DNA from: Flavobacteriales bacterium
GTDB lineage: Bacteria > Bacteroidota > Bacteroidia > Flavobacteriales_F > PHOS-HE28
Length of the DNA: 64,000 nt
Assembly: GCA_016712535.1 (NCBI GenBank)
Contig: JADJQW010000002.1
Coordinates: 1,302,001-1,366,000 of the forward strand
Reading direction: 5' to 3'
Of this stretch, positions 52,301-59,982 are shown piece after piece (positions within the stretch are counted from its first letter, which is position 1; each line of letters opens with the position of its first letter). The notes under the pieces were generated by a model. It did not search any database. It was not told where the DNA came from and worked only from the letters and a program-made list of their open reading frames with translations. The position numbers and the translations under genes are program-made.

Positions 52301-53256
52301 CCTTCACCTCCGATCCGTCGGTCGCATGCACGGGCAGCACCAATTACGATCCCTGGGAATGGAACGTGACCTGCACCGGATGCGCTGCTCCTGGTGTGAG
52401 CTACAACCTCATCGCTGATTGCCTGCACCGCTCCTATACCACTGAGGTGATCGTGACTGCAGCACCTAGTTCAGATGGAATGACCATCGAGAACGTGATC
52501 ACCAGCCAGTCCCAGAGCGTAACGGCCATCGGTATCTACACCTTCGGGCCATACGAGGTAGACGACCTCTCGATCTTCGGCGTCACGGACCTGAGCGAGC
52601 CGGGTTGCACTTACCTGAGCGATTCGCTCACCTACCCGAGCGACAGTTGCCACATCGTATCCTGTGGCTTCGACAACTATGAGTACTGCTATGAGAACGA
52701 TGAGGACCGGTGGTACACGTACGTGTCGCAGATCCCGGTGCCCACCACCATCCAGTTCCTGCAAGGTCCGATGCTCGCTGGTGACCGCATCATCGTATAC
52801 AACGGTCCGGATGATGGATCGACGGTGATCTACCAGGGCAACAACGGCGGGAACCTCGCTGGTTTCGCGGTGAACTCGCAGAACGCGTCCAACACCATCA
52901 CGCTCCGGATCCAGAGCAATTCCGCCGGGTCCTGCGATGATGGATTGGTGCCTCTCCCATTGCGCTGGTCGGTTGGCTGCGGAGCTGTCGGCATCGAGGA
53001 GGCTGGTGGCAGCGGGTTCAGCCTGTACCCGAACCCGACGGATGGGCTGCTCTACATCAGCTTCGGTGGCGTGCAGGGAGCAGCGCGCGTGCGTGTCCTC
53101 GACATGAGCGGCCGCACGGTGATCGATGCGCCAGCGAATCTCCAGGCGGGAAGCGTGGGCACCATCGACATGAGTGCCTTGCAGAGCGGCCAGTATGCCG
53201 TTCAAGTGAGCACCGCCGATTGGAACCGCGTGCAGCGCGTGCAGTTGGCGCGCTGA
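49393..53256 (+). CDS. Large secreted modular protein: five Ig-like/CUB-like pairs and T9SS sorting domain
   Basis: 1287 residues from ATG at 49393. Signal peptide to ALAQG (about 25). After an N-terminal module, five alternating pairs follow: Ig-like units starting near Cys 138, 346, 572, 779 and 997 (pattern ...VxDCxNxQFSVDVDVxSTGD...), and CUB-like units starting at Cys 234, 443, 669, 871 and 1091 (CG...YCY..., LxIYDGxD, ending W.W.V.CxxC). CUB-like domains bind proteins or glycans. The type A sorting domain begins at about 1209 (FSLYPNPTDGLLYISFGG). Probably a surface adhesin or binding protein; no catalytic motif seen. The ATG at 49336 would add 19 basic residues and is less likely. Confidence 0.87.
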   Translation: MSRLGRLLSVLLGSSLIASAPALAQGNCQNETLFPSGAITPDAGGAVTSISTCSYESEYSQVTGIQSGATYRFRLESGGYITVREGAPGGPVVAQGFAIVDFTATSTADLYPHWTVDDACTQESGTCIETSVQFFGNCSPVLAFATVVEDCAGGFFMINVDVISTGDGATVTITYDVFGSVLSLPGVGTGITELGPFFPGEEVAVLVEHETNPDCSQDLGLIVETGECPVYIFCGEAAQSFGYCYNNDETKVWNYTSLGGSGSLILDFISGNIEASFNDLLTIYDGTDNTAPILFQHTAQGDFDLSDVFVASSSGSLHMELITSPFNSCADGLYQNWNWQVQCLNCQLPQATAVNVDDCVNNQFSVDVDVLSTGDGSSVTIVYAVNGGTPVTMTGIAAGITTLGPFTINDLVSVFVQHESDSDCNIELGVITDGGDCPNLIPCGSPALVETYCYEPSDFQTWEYQSIGTGTLRLRFIRGTIESNTFDDLRIYDGPDATGTLVFEHTNTQAYNLGPVGSAINNALTTYYGVEIYSTTGQIFMEMSSDGSVQCGGPFPTTTYDAWEWEVVCLDCEIPQGTVTVVDDCANDQFSLDVDVTSTGDATTASVIYTVDGGAPTTQTGLPLGVTTIGPFNFGEIVNVTLAHESNSLCDISKGNFTDTGTCPELITCGTPITVSYCYANNNDVRYYYQGTGTFPLGILFTAGTVFVGDLVEVYDGGDINAPLIYSGNGNATDITGLFFFTTNPQHRMTVRILANGFTDCATSAVQNPVQFSVDCLDCVPPTATFGIVQDCSNFQYSVSVNISSLGSASSMQITNTGGADEVTANAAGTYTVGPFTSGTPVSVTIVNAANGLCSISSGSLVNPLCPTFLCGSSPLTETYCYVNSDNRAWAWEAPTPGATINLAFVRGTVESNTWDDLTIYDGPDASSPILFSHGAGTTNLGPAGSAILGAAFTYETVNVTSTGQNLYMTFTSDPSVACTGSTNYDPWEWNVTCTGCAAPGVSYNLIADCLHRSYTTEVIVTAAPSSDGMTIENVITSQSQSVTAIGIYTFGPYEVDDLSIFGVTDLSEPGCTYLSDSLTYPSDSCHIVSCGFDNYEYCYENDEDRWYTYVSQIPVPTTIQFLQGPMLAGDRIIVYNGPDDGSTVIYQGNNGGNLAGFAVNSQNASNTITLRIQSNSAGSCDDGLVPLPLRWSVGCGAVGIEEAGGSGFSLYPNPTDGLLYISFGGVQGAARVRVLDMSGRTVIDAPANLQAGSVGTIDMSALQSGQYAVQVSTADWNRVQRVQLAR

Positions 53257-53272
53257 TCAAGGTTGAGGAATT

Positions 53273-53310
53273 GAAGAAGCCCCGGCGCAAGCCGGGGCTT
53301 CTTCTTTCTG
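53273..53310 (+). terminator. Strong Rho-independent terminator with GCAA tetraloop
   Basis: Perfect 14-bp stem GAAGAAGCCCCGGC (53273-53286) and its complement (53291-53304) around a GCAA (GNRA) loop, followed by TTTCTG. It lies 17 bases past the stop of the modular T9SS gene. The stem start GAAGAAG opposite CTTCTTC also gives T-rich tails on both strands, so it may work in both directions. Confidence 0.9.
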
Positions 53311-53832
53311 GGTGACGGCTTCAGGTGTTTGGATCGGAGGGCTCCGATGCGAAGATTCGACGGGCACGCGCATTCGAGCAGGTGTGGTGCGATGGCTTGC
53401 TATGGCCATCGGTCCGATGCAAGTGCCCGTTGTTTCGCGATCGATTCCTCCCAGGTGAAGGCGATTCGCGCACGCATCAAGTCCTGAGAAGAAGCGCATC
53501 ATGCCATCCAGGCATGTTGCGCCGGGATCTGTGGCAGCCCCCAGCGGGGGCGGCGGCTATGATCGCGCAGCACCGGAAGTGGGATCCCAGTTCTGAGGGT
53601 GAGGCGCCCATGATGGATGCAGGCACCGGCGCGATGTCGCTCGCGGCGGTCGTCTGCAGCCCGTATTCTCGGTTCGCCCATGAGGGACATATAGCATGGC
53701 AGCAATCCGGGTGCGAGCGTCGCGATCTGATCGAGCATCTAGGCTCCGGATAGGGTGATGCCAGTAGCACGCTTGCCGCAGATGCAGTTCATTCCCGGGT
53801 TCATCGAATGGGAGTGAATGAGGTGGAAGGAC
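53311..53832. other. Intergenic region of about 520 bases, no gene supported
   Basis: It lies between two convergent transcription units. A short palindrome ATCGGAG/CTCCGAT is at 53333-53348. Open frames of 80 to 140 codons exist on both strands (for example 53477-53770 minus), but their translations are rich in Arg, Pro and Cys, overlap one another and show no motif, as expected for GC-rich non-coding DNA. I cannot exclude a decayed gene. Confidence 0.5.
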
Positions 53833-54621
53833 CTACTCGATGCATTCGAGCGTGAGCGCATGCAGGCGGGCTGCCGTATCGGTCGTTCCTGGCTCAGCTT
53901 CTTGCAGCAGACTCTCAAAACGCAGGCGCTTCCCGGTCCATTTGAAGCGGTGAGCGATACCGACCTCAGGCGAACCAGGACCGTGCAAGAAGACGATATC
54001 GCCATCCTCCATTCCGAAGGCGAAATCCGTGAGCACTTCATAGCGGTTCATGACGAGGCCTGCAATGCTGCCTTCGGCATCAAGGACCACCACGCTCGAA
54101 TCACTTGCGCGCAGGTAGCGGCCGGCGAGGGTGCGCGAGTTGATCGCCTCGTGCTCTGAGCGGGTCCGAACGAAAAGCATGGGCGTGCTATCACCACCTC
54201 GCCGTATCGAAAGCCGGTCCGGATCCTGTTCCGCCTCGATCAGCAGCTCGCCCCAGTCTCTATGCGGGTCATCTGAAGGACGACTTCTGAACGCCTTGGT
54301 CGCGGTGTCGAAGCCGAGCATGGCCTCCGTGCCGCCTTCATGCGTGCCGTACCAGCTCCAGCGCAGGCTATCACCGGCGGCGTTGCGCTTCATTTCCATG
54401 ACGAGGATATCAGTGATCACCTCCCGGCATGCGAACGGTGAACGCTGCTGCTCCAAACAACGGCAATAGCCCTCAGGCATCCAAAGCCCCTCGAGGGCCA
54501 GAGCCATTGCGCGGGCCTCGATCACCGGATTCCTTTCCTGTGGCTGGTTGCCCTGCTCATTCGGCGAGGTGCACCCGAACGCCATGAGCAGGATGAAAGC
54601 ACTTGATGGTCGATTCGGCAT
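53833..54621 (-). CDS. Hypothetical lipoprotein
   Basis: 262 residues from ATG at 54621. The signal SSAFILLMAFGC puts a lipobox Cys at about residue 17. The mature part is soluble: EGLWMPEGYCRCLEQQRSPF, VITDILVMEMKRNAAGDSLRW, then several short strands (LSIRRGGDSTPMLFVRTR, YLRASDSSVVVLDAEGSIAG, FAFGMEDGDIVFLHGPG). The alternation suggests a beta-sandwich or lipocalin-like fold, but I recognise no family. It is 59 bases downstream of the M43 protease stop, with a terminator between them. Confidence 0.7.
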   Translation of the reverse strand: MPNRPSSAFILLMAFGCTSPNEQGNQPQERNPVIEARAMALALEGLWMPEGYCRCLEQQRSPFACREVITDILVMEMKRNAAGDSLRWSWYGTHEGGTEAMLGFDTATKAFRSRPSDDPHRDWGELLIEAEQDPDRLSIRRGGDSTPMLFVRTRSEHEAINSRTLAGRYLRASDSSVVVLDAEGSIAGLVMNRYEVLTDFAFGMEDGDIVFLHGPGSPEVGIAHRFKWTGKRLRFESLLQEAEPGTTDTAARLHALTLECIE

Positions 54622-54630
54622 GCCGCAAAG

Positions 54631-54660
54631 CAACGCGGCCGCTCCATTGGAGCAGCCGCG
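54631..54660 (-). terminator. Hairpin terminator between the M43 protease and lipoprotein genes
   Basis: CGCGGC-C-GCTCC (54634-54645), loop ATT, GGAGC-A-GCCGCG (54649-54660): an 11-bp stem with one C/A mismatch. On the minus strand it is followed by TTGCTTTGCG. It lies 20 bases past the protease stop and 13 bases before the lipoprotein start, so it should separate the two transcripts or attenuate the second. Confidence 0.6.
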
Positions 54661-54680
54661 CCGTTGAGGTTCGGAATGGA

Positions 54681-57572
54681 TCAGCGTCCCATCACCAGTT
54701 TCTGAACGCTCTGGCCATGCGCGTTCTGGGCGCGTACCAGGTACATGCCATCGCTGAGGCCGATGGCGCGGCCTGCGATCTCGATGTTGTCGTTGCCCGT
54801 GGGCTGGTAGGTGTTCTGATAGACCACGGCGCCGCGCAGATCGGTGATCGTCACCTCGGTGGCATCACTGCCCATACCGTACACCTGCAAGGTGAATTGG
54901 TCGTTCGACGGGTTCGGGAACACCGAGATGAAATTCTCGCTGAGCCACTCCTGCAGGCCCACTGCTGAGCTGCCGAACTGGATGTCGTCGATGAACAGGT
55001 CGCCGGAATACCCGCTGCTGATGTAGCGGAAGCGGAAACGCATGTTCGCACCGAGCTGCGAGCTGAGCAGATTCATGGTCTTGAGCCTCCATGAGGAAGG
55101 GGGCGGCGGCATCTCATCGAAGTTACCATTGGTCACCAGGTTGGTGCCCGTGATTTCACCGGAGCTGGTGGTCCCAAGCAGGCCCCAGGTACGGCCGCAG
55201 TTCGAGCTCACTTCCAGGACGAGCTTCTCCGTGATGTTCGCCGTCACGTTCGTGTTCGTGCGGTACGCATAGCGGAAGCTGAGCTGGGTGATGGGCGCGC
55301 CGGTCATGTTGATGTGCGGAGAGACCAGGTCGTCGTAATCGCCGATGTTATCGGGCCGGATCAGCTCGAGCGGGTCGCGATCGCCGCTGTTGAGGCGGGC
55401 GCAAGCGTTGCCCGAATAGCCGCCGCCCTCGAAGCGCTTCCATGAGGTGTGGTTGTTCTCATAGTTGTAGCCTACCAGCGGGAAGAGGCTCTCGCCCTCG
55501 CCATTCTCGAAGTCGATCGCGAACGCGCTCAGCTCTTCACTGGAGTTGCCGGCGTAGATCGAGAAGTCCTTGGTCTCGGAATCGCTGCCTTGATCATTGC
55601 CCACGGTGAGCGTAACGGTCTTCCAGCCGCGCGAGGTGAATTGCACGATCGGATTGCGTGAGGTGGAGGTTGCCGGGTTGCCGTCCTGGAATGTCCACTG
55701 CCACGAGGTGGGTATCGCGCGGCTGGAGTTATCGATGAAGCGCACGTTGGTGTTGATGCAGGTCATGGGCGGGAACGGGACGGCTGGAGCGCTGCCGCCC
55801 GGTGAGGTGGAATAATCCACCTGAGCATAGAAATCGGCGATCGGGGCGCACTGCTGCACGTGCCCTTCGGCCACGCCCGTTGAGATCAGGTTCTGCTCCG
55901 TCCACAGATTGTCGCGCTCAAGCACCGGAGAGATCAGCGCCGTGCGGGCGCGCTCGCGCTGGCCTTCGGTGAACATGATGGAGCAGTAGGAGTACTCCAT
56001 GTAGTTCTGCACGTTCTCGATGGTGCCGCTCTTGCCGAGCACCACCAGGCTGTCGATGCCGAAGTAGCCATTGGGGTCTTCAGCGTTGTAGGCGTAGATG
56101 CGAAGGGTGATGCCAGACTCGCGCAAACCGAAGCCTGTATTCGCCGGGTTCACGCTGATCACCGTGCCAGCATGCGCCGAATCGCCCGTGAAGAAGGCCA
56201 CGTTTCCGCCCTCAGCGCTGATGCCCGTGGCGGTGCCCATCGCGATATTGGTGCTGTAATTATTCGCGCTGCTTCGGACCGCGAATGTGCGCGGGCCGTT
56301 ATCGCTGCGCATGGCCTTGAAGGTGAGGCCGTAGAAGTACAGCTGCTGCTGCACCGGCGTATTGATCGTGAACTCGTAGTACTTGCCGGTGTTGATCGAG
56401 CCCGTGAGGTTGGCGTAATCCGCTTCGCCGTCATTCGCGCCCGTGTCCCAGTTCGAGAAGGCGAATGCGCCGGCAACAGCGCTGTTCGCCGAAACCCCGG
56501 TTGCGCTGAACGGTGAGAGCGGGATGCGGATATCCAAGCTGTCGAGCGAATCCGTGACCGCAGGGATGACCGAGAGGTTGTCGATGGATCCCGAGCTGGT
56601 CGTGACGCCCTCGAAATCGTACCGGACCGGAATCGATGGAACGATGAACGGGATCGAGCGGCCATGGTAGCTCTTGAAGCTCTGCTGATCGCAATTGCCC
56701 CAAGGGCGGGTCGTATTATCCGAATGCCCTGGGCCATTGCAACCGCTGGCCGGGCTCCAACCGCGCGTTATCGGCGTGTCCTCCACGCCATCATCGCCGC
56801 AATCGGCTTGCATGGCCCATGGCACGCCTGTTGGGCCGGGAATCCCGTTGTTCTCGCCCCAGACGTGGGCCAGGTCCAGGTAGTGGCCTACCTCGTGGGT
56901 GAGCGCGCGGGACAGGCCTTCGTTCCCTGTGAAAGGGATGCCACCAGCAACGCCTGCGCGGCCGACGTACTGATGGATGATCACGATCCCATCGAGCACG
57001 CTCCAGCCGCCAGGGGTGAAGTAGCCAGCGGCTCCGCTAAGGATCTGGCGCACCACGTAGACGTTCATGTACTTGTCGCGGGGCCAAGGGCGCAATTTGC
57101 TGGTGCTCTCACCGCGCAGGGTCTCGGTGCTCTGATAATGGATGATGCCGTTGGTGCAGATGCCCGCAGGGTCCGTTGTAGCCAGCTTGAACTGAACGCC
57201 CATGTTGGCGACACGGTCCTCCATGGAGGGATGGACTTCCGTGGTATCCGGGTTCAGCTTGGCCCAATCGCGGTTGAGCACGAGCATCGCATCCTCCACT
57301 TGCTCATTGCTGATGTTCTCCACGCCATTGAGGTGGATGATGTGGAAGACCACTGGGACGGTGTACACCACATCCCGGTTCTTGCGGCTGGCGTTCGTGG
57401 CCATCAGATTCCGCATCTCCGATCGGAACTGCGCCATCTTCTGTGCGAAGGCAGGGTCCTTGGCCATTTCCTCGGCCATTCGGCGATCGGTTTCGCACCA
57501 ATGGGCCTGCTGTGCGAAGCCGCTGGCGATTAGCAGGAAGGTGGCCAGGCTGCTGAGTAGTGAACGTTTCAT
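54681..57572 (-). CDS. M43 (pappalysin-type) metalloprotease with inserted domain, PKD and T9SS sorting domain
   Basis: 963 residues. Signal peptide MKRSLLSSLATFLLIASGFA. The catalytic zinc motif THEVGHYLDLAHVWG is at about 225-239, the DDGVEDTP block near 260-267, and the Met-turn NYMEYSYCSIMFTEGQ at about 523-538. In usual M43 proteins these last two are some 60 residues apart; here about 215 extra residues (roughly 300-517) intervene and look like a jelly-roll binding domain. A PKD-like domain (FIDNSSRAIPTSWQWTFQDG) lies near 610-690, a MAM-like domain near 700-870, and a type A sorting domain at the end (ISVFPNPSNDQFTLQVYGMG). Secreted protease; substrate unknown. Confidence 0.9.
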   Translation of the reverse strand: MKRSLLSSLATFLLIASGFAQQAHWCETDRRMAEEMAKDPAFAQKMAQFRSEMRNLMATNASRKNRDVVYTVPVVFHIIHLNGVENISNEQVEDAMLVLNRDWAKLNPDTTEVHPSMEDRVANMGVQFKLATTDPAGICTNGIIHYQSTETLRGESTSKLRPWPRDKYMNVYVVRQILSGAAGYFTPGGWSVLDGIVIIHQYVGRAGVAGGIPFTGNEGLSRALTHEVGHYLDLAHVWGENNGIPGPTGVPWAMQADCGDDGVEDTPITRGWSPASGCNGPGHSDNTTRPWGNCDQQSFKSYHGRSIPFIVPSIPVRYDFEGVTTSSGSIDNLSVIPAVTDSLDSLDIRIPLSPFSATGVSANSAVAGAFAFSNWDTGANDGEADYANLTGSINTGKYYEFTINTPVQQQLYFYGLTFKAMRSDNGPRTFAVRSSANNYSTNIAMGTATGISAEGGNVAFFTGDSAHAGTVISVNPANTGFGLRESGITLRIYAYNAEDPNGYFGIDSLVVLGKSGTIENVQNYMEYSYCSIMFTEGQRERARTALISPVLERDNLWTEQNLISTGVAEGHVQQCAPIADFYAQVDYSTSPGGSAPAVPFPPMTCINTNVRFIDNSSRAIPTSWQWTFQDGNPATSTSRNPIVQFTSRGWKTVTLTVGNDQGSDSETKDFSIYAGNSSEELSAFAIDFENGEGESLFPLVGYNYENNHTSWKRFEGGGYSGNACARLNSGDRDPLELIRPDNIGDYDDLVSPHINMTGAPITQLSFRYAYRTNTNVTANITEKLVLEVSSNCGRTWGLLGTTSSGEITGTNLVTNGNFDEMPPPPSSWRLKTMNLLSSQLGANMRFRFRYISSGYSGDLFIDDIQFGSSAVGLQEWLSENFISVFPNPSNDQFTLQVYGMGSDATEVTITDLRGAVVYQNTYQPTGNDNIEIAGRAIGLSDGMYLVRAQNAHGQSVQKLVMGR

Positions 57573-57770
57573 GGGTCCTCTGCGGTTGGGGGCTGTTGTA
57601 CCTCGGTAAAGGCGGTCGCAAGATAAACGCGGCTTCGATCGGATAATGACGCCGTTGTCTGGGCCGGTGATGCCGCTGCCCGGTTCCGGGAATGCGCGGA
57701 CCTCATCTTAGGCCCGCCAGGCAAGGGCAGGAGAGGAATCTTCCTTGATCCAAGAGGCCAGCAGGCCTTG
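57573..57770. other. Intergenic region upstream of the M43 protease gene
   Basis: 198 bases between the M43 start and the aminotransferase stop. On the minus strand TATCTTGC (57618-57625) lies about 46 bases before the M43 ATG and resembles TATCTTTGC with one T lost. An AGGCC-AGCA-GGCCT hairpin near 57748-57761 is weak. No gene seen. Confidence 0.35.
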
Positions 57771-58982
57771 TTAAGATCCCGGTGAGCTTGGTGATTCACG
57801 GATCTGATCAAGCGCCTGCTTGATGGTTTTGCAGGCGTGCAGCACTTCATGTTCGCTGATGATGAGAGGCGGAGCAATCCGGAACGCTGTTGGGCAGCTC
57901 AGGAACCAGAATCCAAGGACACCCTGGCCAAGGCACTTGTTCACCACCCGCTGAACCAAGCCCGCATCGCCCAGTTCAACCGCCAGCATCAGGCCCAGAC
58001 CGCGCACTTCCTTGATCAACGGGTGCGTGAGATGCTGCTTGAAAAGGGAGCCCATGCGGACCGCGTTCGCTGTGAGGTCCTCTTCCTCCAGGGCATTCAG
58101 GGCCGCAAGGCCTGCTGCGCAAGCCAACGGGTGCCCCCCGAAGGTGGTGATGTGCCCCAGCACCGGATCATGACTCAGGAGGGCCATGCGTTCAGGCGAA
58201 CTGATGAAGGCTCCCATTGGCAGGCCTCCGCCCAGCGCCTTGCCCAGGACGAGGATATCCGGCACCACGTCGAAGTGCTCGAATGCGAACCTCCTGCCTG
58301 TGCGCCCGAAGCCGGTCTGCACCTCATCGAATACCAGTAACGCACCGGTTGCCGTGCATCGGGCGCGCAGAGCGGCCAACCATGCCGGGGCCGGCACACG
58401 GACGCCAGCATCGCCCTGGATCGGCTCCACCACCACGGCAGCGGTTCCTGCGTCGATCCGGTCCAACTCGGCAGTGGAGTTGAAGGCGATGTGATCGACA
58501 CCGGGCAGCAGTGGAAGATTGCGGAACTTCTTCGCTTCATTATCGGTGAGGCTCAATGAACCGTGCGTACTGCCGTGATAGCTCTTCCGGCAGCCGATGA
58601 GCCCGGTGCGCCCGGTGGCGCGCTTGGCCAGTTTCAAAGCGGCCTCCACAGCCTCTGTGCCGCTGTTCACGAAGTACACGCTATCCAATCCCCTCGGAAG
58701 GAGCCCCGTCAGGCGCTCAGCGAAGCCCACCTGCGGCTCTTGGATGAATTCGCCGTAAGGGATCACGTGCAGGTACCGGTCTGCCTGCTCCTTGATGGCG
58801 GCCACTACGCGGGGATGGCGGTGCCCCACGTTGTTCACGGCCAGGCCGGCCACGAGGTCAAGGTGGCGACTGCCATCGCGCGCGGTGAGCCAGCATCCCT
58901 CGGCCCGCACGATGTCGAGCGCAAGGGGCGAAGGGCTGGTCTGGGCCAGGTGCTTCAGGAATGAGGCATGCAGCGCGTCCAT
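57771..58982 (-). CDS. Class III PLP aminotransferase (acetylornithine/ornithine transaminase-like)
   Basis: 403 residues. Family blocks: DLVAGLAVNNVGHRHPRVVA, LDSVYFVNSGTEAVEAALKL, GCRKSYHGSTHGSLSLTDNE, VVVEPIQGDAGVRVPAPAWL, LLVFDEVQTGFGRTGRRFAF and the PLP-Lys region ILVLGKALGGGLPMGAFISS, then HITTFGGHPLACAAGLAALN. It transfers an omega-amino group to 2-oxoglutarate; whether the substrate is acetylornithine, ornithine or another amine is not clear, since no arg genes are adjacent. It is the last gene of the minus-strand series beginning at 63991, 32 bases after the Spy-like gene. Confidence 0.9.
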   Translation of the reverse strand: MDALHASFLKHLAQTSPSPLALDIVRAEGCWLTARDGSRHLDLVAGLAVNNVGHRHPRVVAAIKEQADRYLHVIPYGEFIQEPQVGFAERLTGLLPRGLDSVYFVNSGTEAVEAALKLAKRATGRTGLIGCRKSYHGSTHGSLSLTDNEAKKFRNLPLLPGVDHIAFNSTAELDRIDAGTAAVVVEPIQGDAGVRVPAPAWLAALRARCTATGALLVFDEVQTGFGRTGRRFAFEHFDVVPDILVLGKALGGGLPMGAFISSPERMALLSHDPVLGHITTFGGHPLACAAGLAALNALEEEDLTANAVRMGSLFKQHLTHPLIKEVRGLGLMLAVELGDAGLVQRVVNKCLGQGVLGFWFLSCPTAFRIAPPLIISEHEVLHACKTIKQALDQIRESPSSPGS

Positions 58983-59014
58983 CTCGATCGGACGCGAAGG
59001 TGCGCAACACGGGT

Positions 59015-59521
59015 CTATGGTCGCCGCATGGGGCCGCCGCGGCCATCGCGCCGCTCGTCCATGCGCTCGCGCAGGCGCCGCAGCACTTCCCGCTGGAAAT
59101 CGCGCTCCGCTCGGAACAGTTCCACCGTTTTCACGGGGCCAATGGCCTTGGTGAAGCGCTCCACGGAGCTGCGCTCGAGGTCGTATTCGCGCTGGCGGAT
59201 CTGCAGTCCTTTGGTGAGCATCTGCTGAGCCTCCGATTCGGTGAGCGTCTCCGTTTGCTTGCGTGCAGGGCGCATGTTCTCACGCAGTTCCCGGCGGATC
59301 GCATCGCGGGCATCGTCAATCTCATTGTAGATCGGCCAGAATTGCTGGGCTTCCTCCGAACTGAGGCGCAATTTGGTGGTGAGATAGGCTGACTTCTGCG
59401 CCTTGATCTCGCGGAGGCGCTCCTCGGACAAGGAAGGCATGTCGTCGTCAGGGCCTTGGGCAAGAAGGCAAGGCGTGCCGAGGAGCAGCGCGCCGAGAAC
59501 GAAGGTGCAAAGGCGTTTCAT
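59015..59521 (-). CDS. Spy/CpxP-like periplasmic helical protein
   Basis: 168 residues. Signal peptide MKRLCTFVLGALLLGTPCLLAQ. The rest is charged and helical: RLREIKAQKSAYLTTKLRLSSEEAQQFWPIYNEID includes an LxSxEAQQFWP motif equivalent to the LTxxQ region of Spy/CpxP/ZraP proteins, followed by long Arg/Glu-rich helices and a GRGGPMRRP tail. In Bacteroidota, such proteins are often encoded after an ECF sigma / anti-sigma pair. A role in sensing or buffering envelope stress is inferred. Its ATG overlaps the anti-sigma stop. Confidence 0.8.
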   Translation of the reverse strand: MKRLCTFVLGALLLGTPCLLAQGPDDDMPSLSEERLREIKAQKSAYLTTKLRLSSEEAQQFWPIYNEIDDARDAIRRELRENMRPARKQTETLTESEAQQMLTKGLQIRQREYDLERSSVERFTKAIGPVKTVELFRAERDFQREVLRRLRERMDERRDGRGGPMRRP

Positions 59522-59982
59522 AGTTCTTCGATGATCAGGTCAAGTGCAAGTTCATCCTGCTCCAGGTAGGCGCTCAGCTCTTCTTCGCTGAGCGAGCTGG
59601 CCCAGCCCGGTTCCGATCCCAGGTCCGGGAGCGCGGCAATGAGGTCATCGTCGCGCACGCCAAGGGCCAGCAGGTCGTCGGCTGAGAGTTCATTCGCTGC
59701 GTATTCCGGTGCGGGCCGTGCTTCCCCGGTCAGGGCGATCTTCACAACGTACACGGCCAGTGCAAGGCCGATCGCGGCTGCGGATACGCGCCAAGCCGTG
59801 TGCGCCTCCCTTACGCGCTGCAACAAGGCTCGCCATCCCGAGGGTTGCGCGCTGATGGCCGCCTGCACCTGCATGGGGAAGCGGTCGAAGAAGCCATCCG
59901 GCACCACGAAGGGGTCGGCCTTCAGGATGCTGCGCAAGAGGGGCGCCTCGCTCAGCGGATCGGTGTCGTGGGGGTCAATCAT
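59518..59982 (-). CDS. Putative anti-sigma factor (single-pass membrane protein)
   Basis: 154 residues from ATG at 59982. The N-terminal cytoplasmic part (LLRSILKADPFVVPDGFFDRFP) resembles the start of Bacteroidota anti-sigma-like proteins. One membrane helix (WRVSAAAIGLALAVYVVKIAL, about 70-90) follows, then an acidic periplasmic tail (LSEEELSAYLEQDELALDLI). No zinc-binding HxxxCxxC (ZAS) motif is present. The anti-sigma role rests on position: it overlaps the sigma gene by eight bases and the Spy-like gene by four. Confidence 0.7.
   Translation of the reverse strand: MIDPHDTDPLSEAPLLRSILKADPFVVPDGFFDRFPMQVQAAISAQPSGWRALLQRVREAHTAWRVSAAAIGLALAVYVVKIALTGEARPAPEYAANELSADDLLALGVRDDDLIAALPDLGSEPGWASSLSEEELSAYLEQDELALDLIIEEL

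Noticed and set aside
53333..53348. ATCGGAG/CTCCGAT palindrome as an operator
   Set aside because: Seven-base arms with a two-base centre occur by chance and it lies between convergent genes, not before a start.
53477..53770. 97-codon minus-strand open frame in the intergenic gap
   Set aside because: Rich in Arg, Pro, Cys and Ser, overlaps other equally open frames and shows no conserved motif or signal peptide; not enough to call a gene.
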